DNA of 64,000 nucleotides from Isoetes taiwanensis (GCA_021234155.1 JAJEKV010000057.1:2573821-2637820), one strand, 5' to 3'. Counted from the stretch's first letter, positions 1 through 12,332 are shown. The notes: a model not told the origin generated them from the sequence alone. Made by a program: numbers and translations.

Positions 1-785
1 AACACAATCATTCAGAGTGGTAACGTAAGAATAAAAGTAGTTACGTAAGAATTACCCTTTTTATAACATCCTCATAGACAGAGATTACAGAATTGACATT
101 TGACTGATATGTTTGCAGTCGAACTTTTACCTACATAAATGGAATATGTCAGTAAAAATTGCAGGACAACATATAGCTAAACCAAAGAATGTTGTCACAC
201 AAAAATGTTTTCACCCTGAACCTTGTTTCCGGCCTTACAGCAAGACAATACAGATACCATGAAGATTATATTAATCAGGAAATTTTGTCCCAACCCCAGC
301 TTCAAGCATTACATACTACAAAGTTGTCTTCAGAAAGCGATTTCTGAGAATTAAGCTCTTGATGTATTATTCTAGATGCCTGAGTGTTCTTGCAATGTCT
401 TCAGTTTTTACAATAAACCACCTCACTTGAATGAAGTTCTTAGTTGCTTGAATGGGCAGAATTTGGCTCTTGATTGATTGACCTTGTCCAATCTTATCAT
501 TCATCATTGACCCCTTTTTTGAACATCCTTAGCATGGTGGCATGATTATTAAACAGCTCAATGCAGCTGACAACAAACCACATACCAAACAGGAAAGAAT
601 AAATTATTTCCATCTATTTCATTCTAACATCCCGCGCATTATGTACATCTATCTACTTGCATTAAGGTTTATTTTTGTGCAATTTATTTGTTGCTGATCT
701 AACCTTAGAGTGGCCAATCTAACCTTATCCCTCACCCCTCAGTCAATCATTACAATGTACTATTTATTTTACTTTGTTTTTTATT
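1..785. other. No gene recognised; probably intron or 3' flank of the adenylate kinase
   Basis: AT-rich sequence. I searched its minus strand for the missing C-terminal part of the adjacent adenylate kinase (the helix after the LID and the final ~45 residues) and did not find it. The most likely reading is that this is part of a further intron and that the last exon lies left of the window. Confidence 0.4.
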
Positions 786-896
786 TTACTTTGTCTTCAC
801 TAGCTTTTTAGAAAAACGGCTATATTGTGGAGGAGTTATGTTGTCTTTTACTCTACAAGGCTCATGCTTACACAAGAAAAATGAGGTGTACTCAAC

Positions 897-2376
897 CTTT
901 TCTTCAGTATCATCACTTCGCTGGATCAAACGTGCAGCAATTTCTGGGGATTCTGGAGGAGAATATTTGAGATGATAGATGTTCCCAGTAAGGGGATCCA
1001 GCCTTCTTCCAACCACCCTCTCAACGAGAATTTCATCAGGAACCTAGAGAAATAATAAAACAAGAAAATTAAATTTTGCTAGTTTCAGTGCAATTGTCAC
1101 AAATAAACCATGGTTAAATATTTTCTTCAGAGTCCTTGGATTCATATAATGATCTTTTGACACTGCTGGTGGCTCCATTTTTAGCCAGAACTCTGGAGAG
1201 CAACAAGGACACAACCATTTGTGTGGAGTTACAAGGAAATAAACCTCGTGAAGCTGGGACCTTTACGTGCATAATGATTTAGGGATCAGTTTGTCGTCCT
1301 AGTATCTAAGAAATTTAGAATCTAGATCTGTCTCTTGCTGGGCATGAACCAGATGATATACTGTAACAGTTTCGTATTAAGTTAAACTTAAGAAAAATCA
1401 TTTTGTCACATGATGTCTACATTTGTGAAGTCATAAATAATTGTTGCCATAAGTTCTAAATTGCTGCATTTAACTACTTGTGCTCACCTCAAGGAGTAGG
1501 AATAACAGTGGTCTGATATTAAGAGCTTCAAGAGCTTCTGCCTGAGATAAACTGCGAGGATACCCATCCAATAACCATCCTTTTTCTTGCACATCATCTT
1601 GTGCCAGTCTCTCCTTCACCATCTGAAATGAAAGACAGTCAGCCACTCAACTAGACATTTCAAAGTTTTCCATGTTTGCAAAATAATGCTAAATCATGGC
1701 AAAGACCCTGGAGCCGAAAAGGGATGATCAATTAGACAACATCGCCTATCATCTACAAGTCATAATTACCGTGACCACAACTTCGTCAGGAACTAGCTTT
1801 CCCTGGTCCATATAATCTTTAGCCTTCTTTCCATATTCTGTTCCTGCAGCCACTTCAGCCCGCAACAGGTCGCCTACTGAAATATGTACCAAATTATACT
1901 GGGAATGTTCCCAAACAGATTGTCAATAAAGCTAAAATGCCCAACGAAATAAAATCCATGGATTGGGAAAGTGAAAGACCTTTTTCTTAATGAGTTCGCA
2001 TTGAGTACCCTTTCCTGATGCTGGAGGCCCAGAGATCATGACCTTCGGTGGCTCTCCTTCAGTTCTGAATTCCATTACAGTCTATTTCAAGCGAAAACAC
2101 CACTGGGTCTTTCAGATAGAACTTTATCGATAAGAACTTGGAGAAGAAGGATCTTACTAGTCCCAATTGCTGAGCCTTGCGGTTTGCTATGGCAAACTGT
2201 TTGCATGATAGATCTTGCCAATCGCTTCCATGGAAAGAGTTTGCCCATACAATCATCTCCTTGTTCACAGATTTCACAGCCCAAGAGGCCGATGGATATA
2301 TAGGAGCCGAACCATGTCTAGAGGGAGATGCATTAATATGTGAAACAGGCAACGTAAACGAAGAACAAGCTGCCAT
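897..2376 (-). CDS. AMK2: Adenylate kinase, chloroplast type (AMK2-like), five exons, C-terminus outside window
   Basis: Catalyses ATP + AMP = 2 ADP, expected in the plastid stroma. Exons, minus strand: 2376-2158, 2081-1980, 1898-1770, 1622-1488, 1043-897. All junctions are GT-AG and phase 0, giving 73+34+43+45+49 = 244 residues. Exon 1 is a Ser/basic-rich presequence that fits a transit peptide. Exon 2 carries the P-loop [10 protein letters not shown]. Exon 3 has [13 protein letters not shown], the AMP-binding region, with Val where Ala or Thr is usual. Exon 4 has WLLDGYPRS. Exon 5 has the LID start [11 protein letters not shown] and the QR-x-DDTEEK segment, where the usual Phe is Ser. The domain order and spacing match plant chloroplast adenylate kinase 2. 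Coding after DDTEEK (roughly 45-50 residues in the family) is absent; the donor GTTGAG at 896 is acceptable but not strong. The start is the first ATG of exon 1, with no in-frame alternative upstream. No inactivating change was seen in the visible exons. Confidence 0.9.
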
Positions 2377-2398
2377 TGGATTAGAATGTAAATTCTAA

Positions 2399-2709
2399 TT
2401 CCGATCGATCAAGGATCAGAATTGTGGTGTCATGAAAATTTTGCTCCCGAATGCTGCAGATCCATGGAGTCCAGAAAAGTAAGTGTTCATCGAGGTGTAT
2501 GTGCATCACACATTCCCTGTTTATTCATGGCCATCCATTCTCTTCAATTTGAATAACTACGGTGAGTCATGAAAAATGGATAGCTAACACTTTTCCAAAT
2601 GCTAGGTCATGGTTTTCTGTTCTAGATTGTGTGGTCCCACCATGAATGCCTTTTAGCCTATCCCCGTTTTATATTAGTCATCGTGTTTTATAAACTCTTC
2701 CTATAAATT
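2399..2709. other. Intergenic region between two divergent starts
   Basis: About 300 bp separates the adenylate kinase ATG (minus strand) from the 5' leader of the LINE on the plus strand. No gene was recognised. It should contain the adenylate kinase promoter, but no convincing TATA or element was assigned. Confidence 0.4.
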
Positions 2710-3097
2710 TATAGATGGATAGCAAAGTGGTTCTTTGCTAAGTACCTAGCCCTAGGTAGGATCATCTTACCCTGGATTGGGCATCTCGGAAGACAGGATC
2801 CCTCCGAGTTGTGATCCCAAAAGACGGGCGCCTTAACTATGTACAATCTTTGCCCCTTATAGAAAAAATCAAGGTTTTTTTCTAGCGGGTTTTTCTCTGC
2901 CGATCCTCCATGTAGTCGGATGGGATCGGTGGCGCAGGTTGGATCAGACACGTGGGTAGGATCAAAGGCGGAAGCGAAGCGAACGCTGCTGCTATAGAAG
3001 AGCTCCAATCTGGCCGTAAAAATGGACCCGAAACTGCGCATTTAATTGTGGGATCCTGGATGAGGGGATCATCTGAATTGGCCCCATCACAAGATCA

Positions 3098-3770
3098 ATG
3101 CGGTTAGTCTCATGGAATGTTCAGGGGGTAGCCTCCTTTCCCCGCAAGCGGAGTCGCATTTCTTTCTACTTATCTAGATTGGATGCTCAGTTTGTATGTC
3201 TTCAAGAGCACACGTGTTGTAAGGGAGACGTATCAAAGCTTGCAAACATCGCAGGTTCAATGTCCTTATCGTAGCAGTTGATTCTGCCAGTACAGGGGTA
3301 GTGATAGCATGGCTTCCTTCCTTGCCAGTCATCTGTACTCAGCTGATCGTTTTGGTCGTTGGGCCCTAATTGTATGGCAGGAACAAGGGGTTAAATATGA
3401 TCTAATTAATGTTTACGCCCACAACAGACCCCATCAGGGAGCTTCACTGTGGGCCTCTTTGCGAGGGAAGATACTCAGCTTGGGCTGCCACATTTCATGG
3501 CTTTTTGTTGGGGATCTTAATATGGTGGATAGGAGTCTGATCGGTTGGGGGCGACCTCTACAGTGGTGTCTGGTTTTGAACGCGAGCAGTGGCTCCGTCT
3601 ACTCCATGACTGCAACCTCTTGGAGATTGATGGTGAAGGTGCCTTTACTTGGTGCAATGGTCAAGTTGGTGGGGGTCACGCAAGCTCTCGATTGGATAGG
3701 GCTTACTAGAATGCAGATGCAGTTGCGGCACTTCTAGGTCTTTTTCAGTTCTGTCTCAGAGATAACTCAG
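3098..3770 (+). pseudogene. LINE gamma endonuclease domain, broken
   Basis: Begins at ATG 3098 with MRLVSWNVQGVASF, the usual N-terminus of an APE-like endonuclease that nicks target DNA for reverse transcription. The frame then runs through LDAQFVCLQEHTC and breaks near 3240-3300. It resumes from 3309 with the LYSADRFGRWALIVW segment and FVGDLNMVD, the GDxN catalytic region. A further frameshift follows near 3540. The C-terminal part holds SVSDHHPQF, the SDH motif, near 3765. The domain is recognisable but not translatable as one piece. Confidence 0.7.
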
Positions 3771-4189
3771 TTTCAGACCACCATCCGCAATTCATTTCAG
3801 ACGAGCCCTTGCAGCAGCGGCGGTCTGGACGGACGTGTTTTCGCTTGAACGTGAAGTTCTTAAATGATGCTGATTTTCAAGAAGGTTGCAAGAATACTTG
3901 GACAACTGCCTTCAGCTGACGTCGAGGCATGACTGGCATAGTGGATGCATTTGCGGCAGTCAAAGGTTTTGCCAAACAGTGGGGTCGAGAGTCTGCAGCA
4001 GCAGGTCGTGCTTTACTGGACACCTTGTATCAGGACCTGCTCCATTCTCGACAGGGACGCCTTCCAGGTGTTCATGATCATGATATTTTGGCACAAATCC
4101 AAGCATTGGAGGAGGAGCAAATTCAGCAGGCAAAGATGAAGGCTTCCCCCATCATCTCTGATGAGCAGCAGTAGTCAATAGAGGCGGCT

Positions 4190-5670
4190 AGGACATCTGA
4201 TGATTTAGGTTCGGCAGTCTTTGACCTGAAAAGAGGCAAATGCCCAGGTTTGGATGGTTTGCCAATTGAGTTCTTCCAGGAGTATTGGGAATGGCTGGAG
4301 CCAGATGTGTATGATGCGTTTTGTGACTTTCGGCGGTCCATTGCTTTGGATAGAATTCTAAACACAGGTGCCATCTCACTCATCCCCAAGGTCAAGGATC
4401 CTCAGACTATTTCAGACTGGCGGCCCATCACCTTATTCTCATCCATATATAAGATCTTCGCCAAGCTTTTGCAGAGCGGGTAAAGGACATCTTGGCAGAG
4501 TCCATCTCAACAACCCAGTCAGGTTTTCTTCCAAAACGGTGCATTTTGAACAATGTTGCTGCTGCTTACGGGGGAATTTATTGGGCACATAAGCAAGACC
4601 TTCCAGTTGTTAAGCTTGATTTTGCAAAGGCTTATGACAGTGTCAGGTGGGAAGTCATGCGTCGATGTATGCTAAGACTGAAATTTAGGGAACAATTCAC
4701 ATCAGATATTATGAAGCTGCATATCTCTGCTCGGCGACTGTTATGTTCCACGGCGAGCCGTCAGGTGCCTTTTCACTCGGTCGTAGAATTCGCCAAGGAT
4801 GCCCTTTAGCACCATTGCTTTTTACAATTGTTGCAGAAGCTTTGTCGCAGTTATTTACCGTTGCAACCACAGAGGGACTTCTCCATGGTCTTGCAATGGA
4901 GGACGGCACACAAGAGGTTTGCAATCAATATGCAGACGACACGTTCCTCTTTCCAGTCGCTAATGCTGAGAATCTTGCTGCTGCCAAAATGCTCTTAAAT
5001 ACTTTTTCACTGGCTTCCCGTGTCTTTGTGGGGTGGCAGAAGTGTACAGCTTTGTGGATTGGATACTCCGGCTTCAGCATGTGTTGATCATTATCCATGG
5101 AAATTACTTGCGCATGGACAGGCCATTAAGTTGTTGGGGATTCTAGTTGGCATCCATGTTACTATGGGAGCTGCATAGGAGGAGATCATTAGGGGTTTGG
5201 AGAAGCACTTGTTCTGGTGGTCCATTGCAAAGTTATCTCTTGCGGGTCGCATTACAGTGGCCAAGTCAGTCCTTAGTAGTACCCATGTTTATATGGCATC
5301 CTTACTGCTAGCCCCACAGATCAAAGTGCGTGAGCTCATTGCAATAGTTCGGAACTTTATTTGGGCAGGTACTGAAGAAGGTGTTGTGGTTAAGGTGGTT
5401 TGGTCGAAGTGCATCCTTTCAAAATGGGCAGATGGTCTGGGTATGATGGACTACAGAGCAAAGTGCTTATTTCAAAGTTCATTTGGAGACTCCTGAATGG
5501 TGAGAATGACTCTCCTGGTTCACGCCTTCTTAGACAAGATCTTGGTCACTGTATCCCTCTAGGCAAGAAGGCTGTCAAACCAATCCTACCTTGGGCTTTA
5601 TTTCACACTCTGCAGCCTTTTCCAAGTGCTTCTCCATTTTTTCGGGGCTTATTGACAGCATGAGAGGCGG
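4190..5670 (+). pseudogene. LINE gamma reverse transcriptase domain, broken
   Basis: Pieces in order: KRGKCPGLDGLPIEFFQ, ISLIPKVKDP, DWRPITLFSSIYKIFAKLL, then a frameshift near 4480. QSGFLPKRCILNN and KLDFAKAYDSVRWEVM (motif A Asp) follow. After another shift come RQGCPLAPLLFTIVAEAL and the catalytic YADD at 4929-4940. The thumb-like segment AKLSLAGRITVAKSVL and FIWAG follow at about 5225-5365. This order is that of plant L1-type RTs. The catalytic aspartates are retained, but the frame changes at least four times, so the copy is dead. Confidence 0.8.
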
Positions 5671-5759
5671 TTAGATATCTTTTCTGGCCATGCCCCTCTA
5701 TCCACACCCTATTGTAGACTCCATGGTGGTGGGCACCACTGCCTCCAGACCCCTCAGCA

Positions 5760-6595
5760 CCTCCATTGGCAGCATCAGTTCATCCCCTTACATATAGATG
5801 ATGGGTTCTTGCAGGTGTTGTCTCTATTCAAGCATGGTATGACGCAGGTCGTCTACTGTCTTGGCCTGAATTTCAGACAAAGTTCCTGCTCTCTCGTTGG
5901 GATGTATCTCTATGGGAAAAGGTCGCAGAAAATTTGCCTCTTATAGTGCAAGTTGGTGTTGCTGAAAGGGTGCCACGGGACTGTCATGAAAACATTCACA
6001 AAGGCAAGCACCACAGCCCCTCCAGTTGCCAGATGGGTGGCACCTACAGGTTCCACAGCCCACTTTGTGTCGTACATGGCGATGGCTTTGGGATAGGTTG
6101 CTCCACTCTAAAGTCTCTGTACTGTGGTGGTAGGTTATCCACAGGTGCCTGCGGGTTAATGCCTTCTGACATTGCTATGATCCTCGCATATCTGCAGTAT
6201 GCCCGCTCTGTCTTTCGGACGTTGAGACTCTTGGGCATTGTCTCTTTGATTGTCTTGAGGTTCAACCAGCGTGGTCCTGGCTACAAGGTTTGTTTAACAG
6301 TACATTGGACTGCCGATGCATCCTCTTGGCATCCTATCCCAATGCATGGCCTCAAGCTAAACAAAAGGGCATTCCATCTTGGTTCCGGTTGGCTCCTATG
6401 GTTGATATGGGAGTGTCGCAGACATCACATCTTTCAGGGCATTAATTCATCTGCACGCGGTGTTATTACGGTGGCCCAGAAAAAGATATTGACAGCCTAC
6501 GAGTGTTCCTCCCTCGAATCAGAAATGATGGAACGCATCTGGATTCAGTATCTTCGAATTTATTCTTATCGTAAGTCTCCTGTTCTGGAGTAAGT
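5760..6595 (+). pseudogene. LINE gamma C-terminal zinc-binding (zf-RVT) domain
   Basis: In one frame the region near 6143-6260 reads RVNAF, a stop, then VCPLCLSDVETLGHCLFDC. This is the CxxC...H...C pattern of the zf-RVT domain found after plant LINE RTs. It continues as PAWSWLQGLF and SYPNAWPQA. The long open frame at 5934-6593 is a different frame and is not the product. The same block recurs at 35310-35470 and 49565-49790. Confidence 0.7.
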
Positions 6596-6862
6596 ACATT
6601 GTGCTCCAGGCTTGTGCTCTTGTGGCATCTTTTTGTGCTTACATATTTAGATGAGACATGTAAATTTTGTACTTTTTATCTGATTAATAAACTTTTTGAC
6701 TTTCATCCAAAGAAATCTGGATGTGGAATGGAAGCCTAACCACTACAAATGGAGTTTTTTCTCCATCATAGACAAGCTTGTTGTTCATCAAATCTGTCGG
6801 CTCCTGAGCTTGCCTCAGCTTTACCATGACCTGGGCTTGAGTGTTGGAATAATGGAGTGTAC

Positions 6863-6973
6863 TTGGATTGGGGCAGAATGGCAACAAGGGAGGAAGTGTT
6901 CTTGGAATGGGGCCAGAATGGACAATAAGGGAGGGGCGTGAAATGGGGCCAGAATGGCAACAAACAAGGAGCC
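6863..6973 (+). repeat. Short tandem repeat, about three ~37-bp units
   Basis: Three imperfect copies of a unit containing GGGGCCAGAATGGCAACAA. They follow the LINE 3' end. No coding role is apparent. Confidence 0.6.
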
Positions 6974-7872
6974 ACTGTTGGGAAAATTAGACAGATCCTG
7001 TTTCTGAATGAATGGCATACGAATTGAGGCACCTAGAGTTCTTTCTTCAGCCTTTTCTTGTAAAACAGAGAGGAGAGCAAAATTTGCTGCCTCGCATACC
7101 CCGCCTCTGTGCTTTGCCTTTGGATTCTGGCAAACAATCTCTGAATTTACAAGAAGGGTTGAAGCTGATACTGATTTATCACCGTGTTTTCCCTCCTTAA
7201 TCTGCCACTACAAAAGTTGCACAAAAAGTCATCGATGATACAATTTTGTTGGTCGAAACTGATGCTGATCCGAAGCTGCTAATGCTTGCATAACAGGTCA
7301 TGAAAGTTGTCTGCTACAGTAGATCATGAGCCAGCTACAGTGACTTTAGGCCCGTGTATTTGTTGGTCGCCATCCTTTTGTTCATGCTATCACGATGTAT
7401 CCTCTTATATTTAAACTTCATGCCAATCTCCTTTAATTTTACTCCATGACCTTTTTATAAAGATTGACCCAGTCGTAAAATAGTAACCCCTTTTTTTGGG
7501 TTGCCCCTAGGGGGCAAACCCTTGTTTGTGTGGGTTTTTAACATATTCTAAGCATATGCTGGAATATGCTAGAATATACCAGAAACTGCTCCAAACTTGC
7601 TCTTGGCTGTAAACTCGCGGTCGCCAGCTTGGGCGGATGCTGTGCAAACCGGCTAACCGGCTTTTTCGCATCTCGGGTGCGATTAATCAAGTGGGTTGTG
7701 AAGATTAATCAGGTTTGGGGTTGGATTTGAGAGAGATTGAAGGAAAAATGATGGAAAAGGGAGCGCAGATGGAGTAGAAAGGGGCCGAGAAGAGGGCAAT
7801 GAGGAGATTGGCGATGAAAGGACCGAAGAAAGGGTAAGAAAGGGTGCATGAGAGGGAAGGAGGGACCCCAGA
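6974..7872. other. No gene recognised
   Basis: Mixed sequence after the LINE. A short imperfect hairpin around 7498-7522 is built on GGGTTGCCCC and GGGGGCAAACCC. No protein family was recognised on either strand. Confidence 0.4.
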
Positions 7873-8145
7873 ATGCTCTGTGCCAATACAGAGGAGTCCG
7901 GCAGCGAACTTGGGGCAAACGGGGCGCCGAAATCAGAAAACCCAACCCTCGATTCTTTCTCTGACTCTACCTCTGTTTCTTTCCATCCTGATTTCCGCCA
8001 TCATTTCCATCAGATCTCCTCCTTTTTTCCATCCAACCCTGTGGATGATTTGCCTGGATTTGGATCCATCCCTGCTAGCTCCTCGGATTTTTTTCCAATC
8101 TATTCTTCCAGTACTAATAGTTGCTGCTTCTCTGAACCCCTTTGA
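7873..8145 (+). CDS. Unrecognised 90-residue open frame
   Basis: Ser/Phe/Pro-rich open frame starting [17 protein letters not shown] and ending CCFSEPL. It lies about 400 bp before the PDI-like fragment on the same strand. There is no recognisable domain, signal peptide or membrane segment. Composition and position would also suit a 5' leader or chance, so it is listed only as a candidate. Confidence 0.15.
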   Translation: MLCANTEESGSELGANGAPKSENPTLDSFSDSTSVSFHPDFRHHFHQISSFFPSNPVDDLPGFGSIPASSSDFFPIYSSSTNSCCFSEPL

Positions 8146-8558
8146 TTGGAAGTGGAATCCAGTTTGAGGCTGTTTGGTGCGGAATCTGATATCGTTGATC
8201 TTGGTTCTCTTTATAAACCCATATGATTTTAACTGGTTGATTTGATTTTAGAGAACTTGCAGATTGCATGTTATGATCGGGCTAGATTGATCTAGGGCTG
8301 GGTATTGCGGGAAGAAATATGCCACAGGTAGTTTAAGATTATGATTTGATCCCCTGGTTTCAATAGCTTTACTATGTTATTAACATTTTTGTATTGGCCA
8401 GTGCTTACCCAACCTTGAGATTATTCATTGATGGCAAGCCGATAGATTATAGCGGTCCTCGCTAGGTTGGCCCCATGACATCATATCTTAAGAAGATAGC
8501 TGCCCTTACTAAGCTCAACACACACTCTTCATTAACATAGTTTTTATGTTCCGTGGAT

Positions 8559-9309
8559 AGATCTTCACCTGTATTCATTGGTTTTGACTTGCAAGATTCT
8601 GTTTTTGAAGGTCTTGCAAAAGATTATAAGACCAAGGCTTGGTTTGCCGTAGCCAACGAGCCCTCTGAGAAGATTATGGACGAATACGATTTTGATAAAG
8701 TTCCAGCAGTGGTGGCTTTGCATTTGGATCACAATGAAGAACATGTTTTCTATGGTCCTTTCGAAGGTAGTTATTTGCTATGATTGTGGTTCATTCTGTA
8801 GATGCTATTTGAACATGTGCAGGTCAATATTTGGCTGAATTTATTCAGCAAAATCTTCTTCCCTTGGTAACTGTTGTAACAAATGAAAACCTCCAGTTGC
8901 TAAAAGAAGATGGAAGAAAAATCATGTTCACATTTTTGGAGGATGACTCTGGGGATTCAGCATCAGTAATGAACTAAAAGCCATTGCTCCTGCAAATAGG
9001 GACCTTATCTTGCTGTTCTGGATTATGGAATATGGAAAGACTTTGCTGAGGATTTTTATATCAAAAAAGGGCTGAATAATGCCGCAATCTTTCATTTGGA
9101 ATGGAAAATACGAGTACTATACTGTAAGATCGTAGCTCTTGCTCAATAGAATAAGATTATAAGTTCAAGTCATTAACAATGTTTGATACAGATTAAGGAC
9201 TCGGCGATGGCTGTTGGATTACATGAGGGGCTGCATATCAGCATGCTCCTTAAGGAGTTTAAAGACGAAATAGCAAGAAAAACTATCTTAGGCGACCATC
9301 ACTCCTAGA
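8559..9309 (+). pseudogene. Fragment of a PDI-like 5-2 protein (middle/C-terminal part), with introns
   Basis: The exon at 8559-8767 reads SSPVFIGFDLQD...KTKAWFAVANE...YDFDKVPAVVA...VFYGPFEG and ends at a GT donor. It matches the region after the redox-active thioredoxin domain of plant PDI-like 5-2. A second exon from about 8821 reads QYLAEFIQQNLLPLV and LLKEDGRKIM. The frame then shifts twice (NELKAIAPANRDL, then GIWKDFAEDFYIKKGLNN), and a last piece from 9192 ends at a stop at 9309 (LKEFKDEIARKTILGDHHS). The CxxC thioredoxin domain is absent upstream. Retained introns argue for a segmental gene copy rather than a retrocopy. Family members are ER disulphide isomerases; this piece lacks the active site and has frameshifts, so it should be non-functional. 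Confidence 0.75.
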
Positions 9310-9599
9310 ACAATTCCTTGGTTTTGCTAGCCAATTTTTTTTTTTATATTATCTTATTTGTTGTGGATACTTTAATGGTCCTCCAAAACACGGATTGGAG
9401 AATAGGAAATCCTGCATGAGGATGGAATGGATTAAAGAAATGTAATTCTGTTGTACTTTTTATCATAAATTATGCTGCAATGCATTTTATGATTCTTTGG
9501 CATTTTGGCACAAGGATTTTGTTTATCACTTAATGCAATGTTGGCAAAACATTTGTAGGCAAGAACACAGGACTGCATCCTTAGGTCCAGATTCCACTA
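9310..9599. other. 3' flank of the PDI-like fragment
   Basis: T-rich sequence without a recognisable gene; it may be the old 3' UTR of the PDI-like fragment. Confidence 0.3.
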
Positions 9600-9950
9600 G
9601 TGGTAGGTATTTGGGTTTGGTCAGATAAGTTTGTTATTGATATTGTTGGTAATTTGGATGCTTGCAGGCAATGGAAGCTCTCGACCCATGATATTATGGT
9701 TGTAGTTATTGGACTGGAAAGTCATGGGGACCTTTTCAAGCTACAAATGGACATCAAAGCATTCCAGATTATTCTAGTGTATAGACACGCTTCGCTCTTT
9801 CTTTGCCAGAGGAAGTCCGAAGGAATTGTGGGCATTGCAGAGAATGTTCAGTGCTGATTGGACGGGGCAAGATTGGAAGAATGCCTTCCAAGCTCTTGTA
9901 GATCAGCTTGGGACCGTGCTTGAACGTGATTGCCACATACAGTTGTAATA
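9600..9950 (+). pseudogene. Unrecognised coding-like remnant
   Basis: Two frames look coding in turn. The later one reads KELWALQRMFSADWTGQDW and then FQALVDQLGTVLERDCHIQL before a TAA at about 9948. I do not recognise the family. The frame switch suggests a broken gene piece rather than a functional gene. Confidence 0.2.
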
Positions 9951-12060
9951 TGTCTTAGCACTCTATTTCATTGAATGAGATTCCCATAGAGAGCTGTAAT
10001 AATATGTCTCATAGTACCATATTTAGGGCAATATAATTTGATGATCCAAAAAATAGTCTTGTACAATACTGCATAAAAGTCTGTATGCACTCCTATTAAG
10101 TGTATCCTGATACCTAATATATGGATCCTGTATCATTTTGGAAAATAAATGCAGAGTATTCTCACTACTATATTTGCAGAGTGGCACAAATCTTTCAACA
10201 AGCTCCTTATGCCCTAGGTGTAAGGCAATCCCTGTCTATTTGCACCTTTAACAAGTTGCATGATCTAGAAAAATATCCACTGAGTATATAGAGGTTATAG
10301 ATCGATTGCTGCGAATTGCATGTTATAAATTATCATGTGATTTGCAAGCTAGATTTGTTGATTGAAACCCAAATGAAAATCCAAGAGTTGATTTTGATGT
10401 AATAGGCTTTTCCAATTCTTAACTTCATATGTACAAGAGAGTTCAACCTAATTGGCTTATAACAGAGTTCAGCCTAGTTGATATCACATACGCTTGACCA
10501 TTTTTATATGCAAGCTTTGGCTATGGTGGCACCGAAACATGGAGCCTGGCAACCATCTCACAACAATGGAATAAAAAATAAGAAACAACATACAAATTTG
10601 GGGCCGAGTAATAGTTTCTAGAATTGCAACTCCTTCAGTAACTAATAAAAAACATTTAGGTCGACATATAGTTCCCGAAATTGTTCTTCAACAACAACCA
10701 CTACACTTAGACTTTCCTTTGAGTTTGAAGTAGATATCATAGAACCCAGACCTCTATTTGAAACAAAAAACATGGAAGTTAAAAATTTGGAATCAAGGTA
10801 AGTAAAGTGATGATGGAAATTTAGCTGTGAGAGCTATAAAAGGGATAATTTATTTTGTTATGATCTGAAGCTGCCATCAGATTTTATACCCTTCAACAAA
10901 ATAATATCACTTTTGGGCAAACATTTTAAGTCACCTGACGATATAAACTATGCCTCACTTTCATACATTCATCGTCTGCAAAATGGCTATCGTTCCTTGT
11001 TGGGAGGGAGGGAGCGAGAGAGAGAGAGGGGGGTGGGGAGGGGAAGGGGAGGGAGAGGGGGGGAGAGAGAGAGCAATTCCCATAAAGTCATGATATCAAG
11101 TATTCCATTGTCTAGAAGTAGCAATTAAATTAATTTTCAAAACATGACTTTGAACTATGATTTAAGCCACTTCACCCTCCGGCCATGGAGGGCAACCCTC
11201 TGTGCGCAGCACCTTGTTTTTTTGCTTCATTGCCTTCCCCATAATATTAGCCAACTTTTCCTTTCAATGATTCAATGTCTTAGCTTTAAAAATATCGACC
11301 CTTTCAAGAGCTATAGGCATACTTTTATAATATTAGGTTGCCTTTATGATCAATGATTTAACATAATATCCTATGCCACTTAATTTATTATACTCTTGGA
11401 ACAACATAAAACCCCTGTCTTTTAATTAAATCTTTTTTCCCAGCCAAAAAACTTGAATAAAAACATCCGCCAACGTAATAGGAGATGATGTTTTTTTGGT
11501 TTTGGAAAAGAAATAAAAATTCAAAAAACATTGGCAATTCATGAATAGCATATAAACCGTCAAATATAGCACAAATTCCATAACACACCAAAATAAAAAG
11601 TTTCAATTTTTTTTTTGCCTGATACAAAACGCGGCTACAATAACCTCATCTCTTTAATATCTTCATAAAAGCTTACTCTTACTGCACTACAATGATGCAG
11701 GACAAAGGACATGACTAGAATGATCAGTTGGGTAGAGAGTAGTAGGGTGTGAAACCCTACCAAATCTACCCAGAAATTTGCTAATTTGAGTGGTTGGGTA
11801 CTGTCTTAAATATATTTGGAAGCCTCATCACCAGCATGCTTTCCATAATGAAGAAGCTCTTTTATGCAATGTATGTACTTGATATCTAAAGAATAATGTT
11901 GTCCTTAACCATAGGAATTTGATTGCAAGGGCAACGCACTTTAGAAAGTAATCGTGTAATTGGTAAGTTAAATCCTAGTCTAACTTATGTTGTTACAAAA
12001 ATGATTAGAACATAAAATTTCTATTTTTTATACATCTTGAGTGATCCCAAGTAATTCTAC
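9951..12060. other. AT-rich intergenic stretch with a purine-rich tract
   Basis: No gene was recognised over about 2.1 kb. A GA/G-rich low-complexity tract lies at about 11008-11075. Short open frames here have no recognisable similarity. Confidence 0.4.
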
Positions 12061-12082
12061 ATACATCAAAAAAATTGTGCAC

Positions 12083-12332
12083 ATGCTTCTTGCAGAATTG
12101 CTTCGAGACCACATCTGGCCTTTGTTAAAGAACATAATAGATTTTTTACTGTCCACGAAGAGCTCAAAGATGTAGCTTGTGTAATTTATGGTTCTAGCAA
12201 GGGGATTAAACCTATTGATAGGATTGGGAAGAGATGCAAATATTGGGATGATGTTGCACACAAGAATTGGGATGATGTCCACGCAAGGAATATGACAGTC
12301 CTGCAGAAATCTTTAGGCCACATTATCATGTG
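12083..12332 (+). other. Unrecognised exon-like open frame
   Basis: After a pyrimidine-rich stretch and an AG at about 12090, one frame stays open to a TGA near 12332. It reads SRPHLAFVKEHNRFFTVHEE, then CVIYGSSKGI and KRCKYWDDVAHKNWDDVHAR. The composition is protein-like, but the family is not recognised and there is no start codon. It may be an exon of a decayed gene. Confidence 0.2.

Larger units (their letters stand above)
2710..6695 (+). mobile_element. LINE gamma (L1-like non-LTR retrotransposon), decayed but near full length
   Basis: Order is 5' leader (about 2710-3097), APE-type endonuclease, reverse transcriptase, C-terminal zinc-binding domain, and a 3' end with an AATAAA signal near 6686. 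No ORF1 was recognised in the leader. Stops and frameshifts occur throughout, so it cannot move by its own products. No target site duplication was found, so the ends are approximate. Shorter relatives lie at 27950-31475, 34698-35882, 49368-50029 and 59291-59462. Confidence 0.75.

Noticed and set aside
5934-6593. 219-codon open frame as an independent gene
   Set aside because: The zinc-binding domain of the LINE is in another frame across the same bases, so this frame is a shadow.
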